A DNA stretch of 64,000 nt from Pelagicoccus sp. SDUM812003 (GTDB taxonomy: Bacteria; Verrucomicrobiota; Verrucomicrobiia; Opitutales; Opitutaceae). Numbering within the stretch: the first letter of the stretch is position 1; the number at the start of each line of letters is the position of its first letter. The stretch is taken from assembly GCF_031127815.1 (NCBI RefSeq), contig NZ_JARXHY010000002.1, positions 488,936 to 552,935 of the forward strand. Direction: 5' to 3'. Both the position numbers and the translations under genes were made by a program. This document shows positions 51,641 to 59,766 of this stretch, piece after piece. Below the pieces are notes generated by a model, which did not search any database, was not told the DNA's origin, and saw only the letters and a list, made by a program, of their open reading frames with translations.

Positions 51641-51890
51641 CCGCGGTCGAGTAGAATTTCCCCTCCATCGAGGGCATGGTTTGAGAACCATTTTCCAGTT
51701 TTTCCCCACTCGAGTCTTCACCTACTTTCGCCATGACGAAACTTCGTTGAGCGGCCCAGGGGATATCGGATGCGCACTCCTAGAAATTCCGTCACAGCAA
51801 TCTAACTACAAAACTCAACCCCCTTTCGACACCCAAACCTTTGCCTGCCTACTGAGCGTGACAGAACGGGACCACCCATCTCCAAACAAA

Positions 51891-52919
51891 ATGCCACCTA
51901 TAAAAACACCGCCTTCCACTGCCAACCATAGCGCTCTTTATCTAGACCTTAGAGAGTTCATCCGGTGGATCGAGGACGACTTCGAACCATCCCTTCGACG
52001 CAACGGGAGTACAGCCCTGTACGCCCGCCATCCAGAAGACGACGACGTAGAGCTTTACGGTATCTGCGACATGGCGAGCGTGCTCTACACCATCGACCGC
52101 TTGCCTGTCGGTGAACGAAACCTCAGAGACTGGTCCGAAGCGATCAACTCCTTTCAAACCGAAGCGCATGGGTGGTTCGCCGAGAAGAAGCCCACGCATG
52201 CTGTCATCCACAACACTGCGTATGCGCTATCCACGCTAAAGCTGTTGGGGCTGAACGCGAAAGAGACACTCAGCATCGGACCGGAATTCACATCGCCCAA
52301 AACCTATTTGCTCAGTCTCGACTGGAAGGAAAGATCGTATCCAGAAAGCCACTTCGGCGCTGGCATCGGATCAATTTGCGCGCTTGCTGACGAGCTGAGG
52401 ATATCGGACTGGTTTGACGAGTACTTCGAAACTTGCGACTCGCTCTGCAATCACGACAACGGCCTGCTTGGAATAGACAAGCCCGCAGGCGGAGACATCG
52501 ACCAAATCGGCGGCAGCTTCCACTACGCGTTTCTCTACCATCACTTCAATCGCCAGATGCCGTACCCGGAAGCTCGGATCAATACCGTGCTCAACCTGCA
52601 AAAGCAGGAAGGCTACTGGGATGAAAACAACCAGCTCTGGCTCACGCTCGACGCCCTCTACCTACTGACCCGCACCTCTCGCCAGACCCATCACCGCTTC
52701 GCGGAGGTCAAGGAAGCGGCACGAAGAGTGGCGCGCCTCCTCGAGCGCAATGTGTTTTCGGCTGAGGGACGCGCTAAGACCTTCGCCGGCAAACAGCCCG
52801 CACACGCCCTCGCCGCAGCGATCACCGCAGCAGCCGAGCTACAGAATTTCCTGGGCATTCAGTCGATCTATACAGATCGACCTCTACGAAACATCCTCGA
52901 TAGAAGACCCTTTATCTAA
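51891..52919 (+). CDS. Hypothetical alpha-helical (alpha/alpha-toroid-like) protein of the LacI regulon
   Basis: A 342-residue protein from the ATG at 51891, without signal peptide. Repeated helix pairs (LREFIRWIEDDFEPSLRR, DMASVLYTIDRLP, AYALSTLKLLG, DALYLLTRTSRQ) and motifs such as HFGAGIGSICALADELRISDWFDEYF and GSFHYAFLYHHF suggest an alpha/alpha-toroid fold like that of many glycan-active proteins. I do not recognise the family. The in-frame extension to a TTG at 51681 is not signal-like. A LacI operator precedes it, so it likely acts on the same glycan inside the cell. Confidence 0.75.
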   Translation: MPPIKTPPSTANHSALYLDLREFIRWIEDDFEPSLRRNGSTALYARHPEDDDVELYGICDMASVLYTIDRLPVGERNLRDWSEAINSFQTEAHGWFAEKKPTHAVIHNTAYALSTLKLLGLNAKETLSIGPEFTSPKTYLLSLDWKERSYPESHFGAGIGSICALADELRISDWFDEYFETCDSLCNHDNGLLGIDKPAGGDIDQIGGSFHYAFLYHHFNRQMPYPEARINTVLNLQKQEGYWDENNQLWLTLDALYLLTRTSRQTHHRFAEVKEAARRVARLLERNVFSAEGRAKTFAGKQPAHALAAAITAAAELQNFLGIQSIYTDRPLRNILDRRPFI

Positions 52920-52951
52920 CGAGAATCACTTTAGGTAGAATGACACACCTA

Positions 52952-52985
52952 AGGCAGCGGAGGAGAAAGGGGGCCTTCGCTGCCT
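52952..52985. terminator. Hairpin between convergent genes
   Basis: AGGCAGCG and CGCTGCCT flank an 18-base loop between the ends of the 51891 gene and the ThuA-like gene. The stem has 8 pairs without T runs, so it is a possible bidirectional terminator. Confidence 0.4.
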
Positions 52986-53030
52986 AAAGGCGAACCAACG
53001 TCTCCTCGAAAAAAGGGGCTCCCAACCGTC

Positions 53031-53675
53031 TTATTTCGCTGGCTGCCGCTGAATGCCGGCACACCAAAAGGCGCTCGCTCGCAACACCTCCCGATATGAG
53101 GGATTCTCGAAAATTTTCGGGCGATGCCCCGGTTGTAGACAAGCAATCCGCCCTTTGCCAAAGACGCGAGTCCATCCAGCAGGCCAAAATCGCCCCTCAT
53201 ACTTATAGGTCATAAAAACGGTCCCTTGGAAATCGGATTCGAAACGGTAGCGATAGGGCTCCTCAAAAAGCGTAAAGGGCCCTACATCCAACTCAACCGT
53301 ATCGATCGCGGCGCGATCGCTCGCATACTCCATAGCTTCCTGTTCCGGATGACCATCGAAACAAGCTCCGACCATCGAACGAATTCTTGCATGATTCGCC
53401 CAGCAAATCCCGTTGTGAACGAGTAGAAGACCACCCCCCTCTTCCACAAATCGACAAAGCCGATCCGCCAGTTCGTCGGAAATCGGATCCTTCCAGACGT
53501 CCTCGTACCCGACAATCAATGACAGCGATCCATTGAGCTGCGCTTGACGTGAAAGCCCGTCTACGACCTGCACATCAAACGCTGGCTCGAAGGTTTCGAG
53601 CATAGGCGCGATCACTCTTCCCAACGGATGGTAGGGTGCCACGCTGTTTCCGAATACAATAGCTTTTGGTGACAT
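53031..53675 (-). CDS. ThuA-like (trehalose-utilisation domain) protein
   Basis: A 214-residue protein from the ATG at 53675. The class I glutamine-amidotransferase-like fold of ThuA is seen in KAIVFGNSVAPYHPLGRVIAPMLE, VEEGGGLLLVHNGICW and GKGRIACLQPGHRPKIFENPSYREVLRASAFWCAG. ThuA-type proteins are tied to keto-sugar metabolism. The gene is the last of four reverse-strand genes (propeller-AKR-SDR-ThuA) and begins 7 bases after the SDR stop. An alternative start at 53705 overlaps the SDR gene. Confidence 0.82.
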   Translation of the reverse strand: MSPKAIVFGNSVAPYHPLGRVIAPMLETFEPAFDVQVVDGLSRQAQLNGSLSLIVGYEDVWKDPISDELADRLCRFVEEGGGLLLVHNGICWANHARIRSMVGACFDGHPEQEAMEYASDRAAIDTVELDVGPFTLFEEPYRYRFESDFQGTVFMTYKYEGRFWPAGWTRVFGKGRIACLQPGHRPKIFENPSYREVLRASAFWCAGIQRQPAK

Positions 53676-53682
53676 CAGTTTT

Positions 53683-54405
53683 TTACCAAGAGAGTTTGTT
53701 TCCATTCAAATCGATAAATTCCGGGCGCTCCGCTATCTCGCGCTCCAACACACGCTTAACGGTTGCTAGAATGAGAGATGCCGCCTCGTCAGATTCGTAG
53801 GTTGCTTGCTCGTTCTTGCTCCCATGCATATACGATTTCACGTATCCGGGATGCACTTGCATCACTCTTCCTCCAAGTTCCCTCAGCTGCGTATGCACGA
53901 GCGCTCCCGCCATATTGAGAGCAGATTTCGACATGCAATAGCCAAACCAACGATCGCGCCAATTCTGACCGACACTTCCGGCTTCCGAAGAAATATTGAC
54001 GATCAAACGTTCCTTGCTGGAAGCCACCGAGCTCCATAATTCATGGATCACCCGCAACGTACCCACTGCGTTGATACGCATTACTCTGAGGATATCGTCG
54101 AAATCGAGGCCCGGATCATCGATAGCATGCTCGATATCCCCTAGTATTCCGGCATTGTTCACCAACCAGTCGATTGACAGTCCGGTCGAACGAATCACCT
54201 CGCCAACTCTCACAATACTGTCGACGTTCTCAAGGTCCAAAGGAAGCAGCGTTACACGATCCGGATAGTTGGTATAAAGTGATTGAGGGCCCTCTCCTTC
54301 CGGATCCAAGCATGCGGCAAACACTGTATCCCCGCACTCTAGGGATTGTCGTGCCAAGGAAAAGCCGAGCCCCCTGTCCGTTCCGGTGACTAGAATCGTT
54401 CTCAT
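53683..54405 (-). CDS. Short-chain dehydrogenase/reductase
   Basis: A 240-residue SDR: TGTDRGLG dinucleotide motif (residues 7-14), LVNNAGILG, NISSEAG catalytic Ser and the Y-x3-K pair in YCMSKSALN. It would oxidise or reduce a sugar or sugar-derived alcohol. Third gene of the propeller-AKR-SDR-ThuA operon; gaps of 31 and 7 bases. Confidence 0.92.
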   Translation of the reverse strand: MRTILVTGTDRGLGFSLARQSLECGDTVFAACLDPEGEGPQSLYTNYPDRVTLLPLDLENVDSIVRVGEVIRSTGLSIDWLVNNAGILGDIEHAIDDPGLDFDDILRVMRINAVGTLRVIHELWSSVASSKERLIVNISSEAGSVGQNWRDRWFGYCMSKSALNMAGALVHTQLRELGGRVMQVHPGYVKSYMHGSKNEQATYESDEAASLILATVKRVLEREIAERPEFIDLNGNKLSW

Positions 54406-54436
54406 TTAGAAATACGGTGTCTTCCGGAAAAGCGCT

Positions 54437-55441
54437 CTAAGCCTCCTTCTCGGCTAGAATCGCATCGATTCGCTTAAGCTCCGCTTCGCTGAAAGTCGCC
54501 GTGTCGAGGGCGGCTACGTTCTCCTCGATTTGCGAAACGCGGCTCGCCCCGATCAAAGTGGAAACAACCACCGGATTCCTCAAGTTCCACACCAGCGCCA
54601 TTTGAGCCAACGATTGCCCACGCTCCTTCGCGATCTCATTGAGAGCACGCACTTTGGCCAACTTGTCTTCCGTCACGTCATCCGACTTGAAGAAGCGCGA
54701 ATCCCGCCCCGCCCGAGAATCGCTTGGAATACCGTCGAGATAGCGATTGGTCAGAAGCCCTTGAGCCAAGGGACAAAATACCACGCAGCCCATTCCCGAA
54801 GATTCGAGAAGATCCGTTAACCCGTGTTCGATTCCACGCTCGAACATATTGTAGCGCGGTTGATGCACCAGGCACGGCGTGCCCAATCGCTTCAACTCAT
54901 CTACCGCCTTTTGCGTCTGCTCGACGCTGTAGTTGGAAATCCCTACATAAAGGGCTTTTCCAGAACGAACCGCGTAATCCAACGCGCCCATCGTTTCCTC
55001 GATCGGCGTGTTCGAATCGGGACGGTGCGAGTAAAAGATATCCACATAGTCCAAGCCGAGTCGCGAAAGGCTTTGATCAAGCGAAGCCATCATATGCTTG
55101 CGCGATCCCCAGTTGCCGTAGGGCCCTTCCCACATGTCGTAGCCTGCCTTGGTGGTTACGATCAGCTCGTCCCGATACGCCGCCAGATCCTCGCTGAGAA
55201 CACGCCCCATGATTCGCTCCGATGCTCCCGGAGGCGGGCCATAGTTGTTCGCTAGGTCGAAATGGTTGATGCCCAAATCAAAAGCCTTGAGTATCAGATC
55301 TCTGTTTCGGGAGTATCCAAAGTCGTCTCCAAAATTCTGCCAGAGGCCAAGGGAAAGCGCCGGCAAGAGCAATCCACTCCGACCGCAACGCCGGTAGAAA
55401 GCTTCGTTCTGGTAACGTGATTCATTTGCTAGATAGTTCAT
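54437..55441 (-). CDS. Aldo/keto reductase, YghZ-like (AKR14-type)
   Basis: A 334-residue TIM-barrel oxidoreductase. The tetrad is visible: Asp and Tyr in HFDLANNYGPPPGASE, Lys in VTTKAGYDMW and His in FYSHRPD. The GYDMWEGPYGNWGSRKHMMASLDQSL segment is typical of the YghZ (L-glyceraldehyde-3-phosphate reductase-like) group. Together with the SDR it could interconvert aldoses, ketoses and alditols, such as unsaturated or deoxy sugars released by GH105 and GH2. Confidence 0.92.
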   Translation of the reverse strand: MNYLANESRYQNEAFYRRCGRSGLLLPALSLGLWQNFGDDFGYSRNRDLILKAFDLGINHFDLANNYGPPPGASERIMGRVLSEDLAAYRDELIVTTKAGYDMWEGPYGNWGSRKHMMASLDQSLSRLGLDYVDIFYSHRPDSNTPIEETMGALDYAVRSGKALYVGISNYSVEQTQKAVDELKRLGTPCLVHQPRYNMFERGIEHGLTDLLESSGMGCVVFCPLAQGLLTNRYLDGIPSDSRAGRDSRFFKSDDVTEDKLAKVRALNEIAKERGQSLAQMALVWNLRNPVVVSTLIGASRVSQIEENVAALDTATFSEAELKRIDAILAEKEA

Positions 55442-55483
55442 AACAGTAGAAAATTTCTCCTCTTCGATTTGCTTCGAGCATCT

Positions 55484-56503
55484 CTAGAAATCGATCGTCT
55501 CGAATCTGCTATCAGGAAAAGGTTCGTCCAAAAGTTGAATACAGGTTGCAGGTCCCAGATCGAATTCTCCATCCCACGATCGGAGAGCCCAGACCTCCGA
55601 CTTTTCCGGAGTCACCTCCAAGGCCTGAAGCGTGCCTTTCCACTCCTCGGGATCCTTGAGTTCGCCAGGACACCAGAATGAGATCAAGGTATTCCCGTTG
55701 GCTAGTCGATGCGCTTCCTGAGGCCCGAATAAGCGATAGTCTTTTACGTCTGATTGGTTTAACTCCCACACCACCTCCCCGTCCGGACTGTATTCGCGAA
55801 CGAATCCACGATTACTCGACACCAATGTATTCCCATTTTGGAGACGCTCTGCTCCCCAAGGGGACAGGACTGCGAGCTCCCAGATACGATTTCCGTCCCA
55901 GTCGTATTCAGCTACTTTGTTCCAATCCAGATGGGTTGCCAGCAATGTGCCTTCTTCCGTCACTCTCACCCTACGAAAATGTCCGTGAGTAAACTGGGGA
56001 TTGCCGGTCGGCAGCTCGACTTCCTTGAGCGTTTCGTTCGTTGCCGTGTTTACAAGCAGCGCTCTCGCCGGATTTCCATTACGAACAATCAGCGCGCGAT
56101 CGCTTCCTACCGGTTGAGCGACATGTATCTCGAAGCCCTCCGGCGCTTCGTATTCCCAGATCGTTCGCTTGTCCGGTCCGATCAGGCGAGCTCCTTGCAT
56201 GTAGGCGATCAGCACATTGCCGTTGGCCAGCAACGAAGCGTCGCTAAACTCCTGAATGTTCCCATCTCCATCCTTGAGCGGTATTTGATAGGTCCAATCG
56301 ATCTGCCCCTTTCGCACGACGAACAGGGTCTGCATCTCTTTCCTGTAGTCCCACTGCCCCGCATAAAGAAACGATTTTCCACCGATTCCAGAACCGTTAG
56401 GAGGCGGAGAACTCGACGCGTGAGCAAGCAGTCCAAACCCCATCACGAGCAGCATGGAAAGTAGTCTCATCGAATATCGAAAGGGGTTGATTGGGCAGTT
56501 CAT
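55484..56503 (-). CDS. Exported beta-propeller (PQQ/arylsulfotransferase-like repeat) protein
   Basis: A 339-residue protein from the ATG at 56503, with AGGAGA nine bases upstream. A signal peptide (SMRLLSMLLVMGFGLLAHA) precedes propeller blades with repeated D-A-S-LLANGNVLIAY, LLATHLDWNKVAEYDWDGNRIWE, RLQNGNTLVSSNRGFVREYSPDGEVVWE and RLANGNTLISFW motifs. It may bind sugars or a cofactor, or be a remote arylsulfotransferase relative. First gene of the reverse operon controlled from the LacI operator at 56565-56579. Confidence 0.82.
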   Translation of the reverse strand: MNCPINPFRYSMRLLSMLLVMGFGLLAHASSSPPPNGSGIGGKSFLYAGQWDYRKEMQTLFVVRKGQIDWTYQIPLKDGDGNIQEFSDASLLANGNVLIAYMQGARLIGPDKRTIWEYEAPEGFEIHVAQPVGSDRALIVRNGNPARALLVNTATNETLKEVELPTGNPQFTHGHFRRVRVTEEGTLLATHLDWNKVAEYDWDGNRIWELAVLSPWGAERLQNGNTLVSSNRGFVREYSPDGEVVWELNQSDVKDYRLFGPQEAHRLANGNTLISFWCPGELKDPEEWKGTLQALEVTPEKSEVWALRSWDGEFDLGPATCIQLLDEPFPDSRFETIDF

Positions 56504-56564
56504 GGGGTTGCTTCTCCTACATGACTCTCCACCCAACCAATACCCCAAAGCTATCTCTTCCCTA

Positions 56565-56579
56565 TTTAGACAGTCTAAA
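56565..56579. promoter_or_regulatory. LacI operator between the propeller operon and GH2
   Basis: TTTAGAC-A-GTCTAAA, a perfect palindrome 62 bases upstream of the propeller-protein ATG and 63 bases upstream of the GH2 ATG, well placed to control both directions. Confidence 0.8.
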
Positions 56580-56641
56580 CGAGAGTGTCTTGAACACTTA
56601 GCTACTGTGAAGAAAGGTGTTTAAACAGACCCCCTCACCCT

Positions 56642-59428
56642 ATGGCTAACCGACTTCTAACCTGTCTCCTCGCTGCCGCTCTCTTGGCGCTGCATGCCAT
56701 TCCATTTCGAGTAATCGCGGCGGAAACTGAAATCCTGATGCTCTCCGGCACCGGCAGCGACGATACCGTGGACTGGGAATTCAAAGTCAACGGCGGGCGC
56801 AACGCTGACAAATGGTCTAGCATTCCGGTCCCTTCCAACTGGGAAATGCAGGGGTTCGGCACCTATCACTATTGGGAGGATTGGAACGAAACCCCGGCGC
56901 CCGATTCGCTTGGGCAATACCGTCACCGATTCACCGTCCCGGAGTCTTGGGAGAACAAAAGCGTAAGCATCGTCATCGGGGCCGCCATGACCGATGCCGA
57001 AGTACGGATCAACGGCGTATCCGCTGGTCCGGCACATCAAGGTGGCTTCTACCAGTTTTCCTACAACATCACCGACCTCTTGAAGTTCGGCGAGGAAAAC
57101 CTACTGGAAGTCGACGTGCAAAAATACTCCTCGAACGAGTCTGTGAATCTCGCCGAGCGCCAGGCCGACTACTGGCTTTTCGGCGGCATCTTTCGTCCCG
57201 TTTGGCTGGAAGCGAAGCCTGCCGCCCACATCGATCGAATCGCCGTGGACGCCCGACACGATGGCTCCTTCACGGTCGACCTCTTCCTCAGCGGCCTCTC
57301 GAAATCCGCATCCGTTTCCGCGGAAGTCTTTACCCTCCAAGGGAAGCGCCTAACCAAAACAAAATCGCGACCGGTCGAAGCTGGACAGACCATCGCTCGG
57401 ATCAGCGGAACCGCGAAGAACATAGAGCCTTGGTCTGCCGAATGGCCTAACCTGTACCAACTTCGCGTCACGCTTCGTAGTGATCGTTCAACGACACATT
57501 CGATGGACACGACAATCGGCTTTCGTACGATCGAGTTGCGACCGAAAGACGGTTTCTACCTGAACGGACAAAAGATCATCCTGAAGGGGGCGAACCGTCA
57601 CAGCATTTGGCCTAGCTCCGGTCGGGCCACCAACGCCTCGCTCAGCGAGGCTGACGTGAAGCTGATGAAGGAGATGAACATGAACGCGGTGCGAATGAGT
57701 CATTATCCTCCGGATACGCATTTCCTAGAAGCCTGCGGTCGCCTTGGCCTCTACGTCATCAACGAACTCGGGGGCTGGCAGAAGAGCTACGATAGTGAGG
57801 TCGGCCCGCAGCTCGTCCGCGAAACGGTCACTCGCGATGTCAACCACCCCTCGATCATCATCTGGGCAAATGGAAACGAAGGCGGTTGGAATACCGATCT
57901 CGACGACGATTTCGCCCTCTACGATCCACAAAAGCGCCCGGTCATCCATCCCTGGCACAACTTCGGCGGCATCAACACCAGCCATTACGAAAACTTCGAC
58001 TCTGGGCCAAACTGGTTCTTTCACGGCGAGGACCTGATCATGCCCACCGAGTTTCTGCACGGCCTCTACGACGGCGGACACGGAGCGGGACTCAACGATT
58101 GGTGGAAGCGCATCCAATCCCATCCACTCGGACTCGGCGGCTTTTTATGGGCCTTCGCCGACGAAGGCATCGTGCGGGAAGACCAGGACGGAGCGATCGA
58201 CGTGGCAGGCAATCGCGCGCCAGACGGCATCGTTGGACCCTACCGCGAGAAGGAGGGCAGCTTCTATACCATCAAGGAAATCTGGGCCCCTATCTATCTT
58301 CCGAGAACCGAAGTCGATACGCTTCCGCCTTCCTTCGACGGGCGACTTCGCATTGAAAACCGATTCTCCTTCACCAATATCGATCAACTCAGCTTCAATT
58401 GGAAGCTACTCGCATTCCTTGGTGACAGCCTTGACGGCTCCAAAACGGAAATTGTCGAGACCGGCCGTATCGAGCCTCCCTCCGTCGCTCCGCTTCTAGA
58501 TGGTTTCCTAGAAATGGAGCTGCCAGACGATTGGGCTAACAACGATGCCCTGACCTTGTCCGCCCACTATCCCGACGGCCGCGAAATCTACACTTGGTCA
58601 TGGATGTTAAGCGATCCAAGCGCTGTTGCTGAAAGGCTGCTCGATAACCAAGATTCCAATACAACAATTGAAGAGTCAACTGCAGCGATCGTCCTACGAA
58701 ACGGCTCGTCCTCTGCTGTCATTGATCGCAGCACCGGAATGCTCTCTCGCCTCGCGAACGATGATTTCAGTTCGCCACTCAAGAACGGGCCGATCCTACT
58801 GTCGGGCGAATCCGAGCTGCAGTCTATCGACGTGGAAAACGGCATCGTGGTAGCGAATTACGACGGGCCGCTCAAACAGGTATCCTGGGAGTTGCTTTCC
58901 GATGGTTGGCTCAAACTCGACTACACGTTTTTCCACCGCTATTTCGAGCCCACAGTCTACTTCGGCGTGTCGTTCGACTACGACGAGACGCAAGTCTCAG
59001 GAGCTCGCTGGCTCGGCAAGGGCCCTTACCGAGTTTGGAAAAATCGTAAGAAGGGAGCGGAATTTGGCATTTGGCAAAAAGCCTACAACGATACTGTCAC
59101 GGGAGCCAGCTGGGCGTATCCAGAATTCAAGGGCTTCCACGACGATGTTTACTGGGCTCAACTGCAGAGCGACGCCACTCCGCTCGAAATCGTAATCGCG
59201 TCTCCCGATATCAATCTGCGGCTCTTCACGCCAAGCGAAACGGAAGAGCCCGCGAATACCCATGTCGATTTTCCTGCAGGCGATCTTTCCTTCCTGCACT
59301 CCATAGCCCCCATCGGCACCAAGTTCAAACCCGCCGCCAAGCATGGGCCCGAGGGGCAACCCAGCTGGCCACATCGCGGCGGACAAAGCTTCTCCGCGAC
59401 GATTTTCTTCCGATTGACTCCCCCCTAA
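56642..59428 (+). CDS. Exported GH2 enzyme under LacI control, paralogue of the 2309 gene
   Basis: A 928-residue protein with a signal peptide (LLTCLLAAALLALHAIPFRVIA). It has the same domain order as the GH2 at 2309-5101 and keeps most motifs: SGTGSDDTVDWEFKVNGG, acid/base E413 in GNEGGW, nucleophile E470 in MPTEFLHG, and WLGKGPYRVWKNRKKG near the C-terminus. It probably acts downstream of GH105 on the same glycan. The LacI operator is 63 bases upstream. Confidence 0.93.
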   Translation: MANRLLTCLLAAALLALHAIPFRVIAAETEILMLSGTGSDDTVDWEFKVNGGRNADKWSSIPVPSNWEMQGFGTYHYWEDWNETPAPDSLGQYRHRFTVPESWENKSVSIVIGAAMTDAEVRINGVSAGPAHQGGFYQFSYNITDLLKFGEENLLEVDVQKYSSNESVNLAERQADYWLFGGIFRPVWLEAKPAAHIDRIAVDARHDGSFTVDLFLSGLSKSASVSAEVFTLQGKRLTKTKSRPVEAGQTIARISGTAKNIEPWSAEWPNLYQLRVTLRSDRSTTHSMDTTIGFRTIELRPKDGFYLNGQKIILKGANRHSIWPSSGRATNASLSEADVKLMKEMNMNAVRMSHYPPDTHFLEACGRLGLYVINELGGWQKSYDSEVGPQLVRETVTRDVNHPSIIIWANGNEGGWNTDLDDDFALYDPQKRPVIHPWHNFGGINTSHYENFDSGPNWFFHGEDLIMPTEFLHGLYDGGHGAGLNDWWKRIQSHPLGLGGFLWAFADEGIVREDQDGAIDVAGNRAPDGIVGPYREKEGSFYTIKEIWAPIYLPRTEVDTLPPSFDGRLRIENRFSFTNIDQLSFNWKLLAFLGDSLDGSKTEIVETGRIEPPSVAPLLDGFLEMELPDDWANNDALTLSAHYPDGREIYTWSWMLSDPSAVAERLLDNQDSNTTIEESTAAIVLRNGSSSAVIDRSTGMLSRLANDDFSSPLKNGPILLSGESELQSIDVENGIVVANYDGPLKQVSWELLSDGWLKLDYTFFHRYFEPTVYFGVSFDYDETQVSGARWLGKGPYRVWKNRKKGAEFGIWQKAYNDTVTGASWAYPEFKGFHDDVYWAQLQSDATPLEIVIASPDINLRLFTPSETEEPANTHVDFPAGDLSFLHSIAPIGTKFKPAAKHGPEGQPSWPHRGGQSFSATIFFRLTPP

Positions 59429-59565
59429 TTCAATCGCTCGCCGATCCAGCCACGTCCCCCGAAACAACCGACGAAATTCGCCCACACCGAAGCCTCAGGT
59501 CGGCATCCCGACCTTCGAAACCTTCTACCCGCTGAATACCGACCCGTATCAGGATACCTGAACCT

Positions 59566-59639
59566 TTGGGGTCGCCTTCCTCGCCAGCTGGATGCCCGCC
59601 GCTAAGCTCCCGCCCACCGAGGCCCTGAGAGCGGAATAA
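59566..59639 (+). pseudogene. Remnant of an ADOP permease 3' end
   Basis: Reads in frame as GVAFLASWMPAAKLPPTEALRAE and a stop. The DNA closely matches the last 83 bases of the permease gene (48093-48175), with an internal loss of nine bases and a few substitutions. No matching body of the gene precedes it, so it is a relic of a deleted or transposed permease copy. The ECF sigma gene follows. Confidence 0.75.
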
Positions 59640-59766
59640 GTCTGGATCCAAAGGTGGAACGCGGCCTCCGGACGCGTTCGAAAGACGTCTCAGTTCCGAA
59701 AACGCTCCAAACGTAATTCCCTATTGTTCGGTTTCCCGGCCGGCGACAGTATTAAGGAGTAACAGC

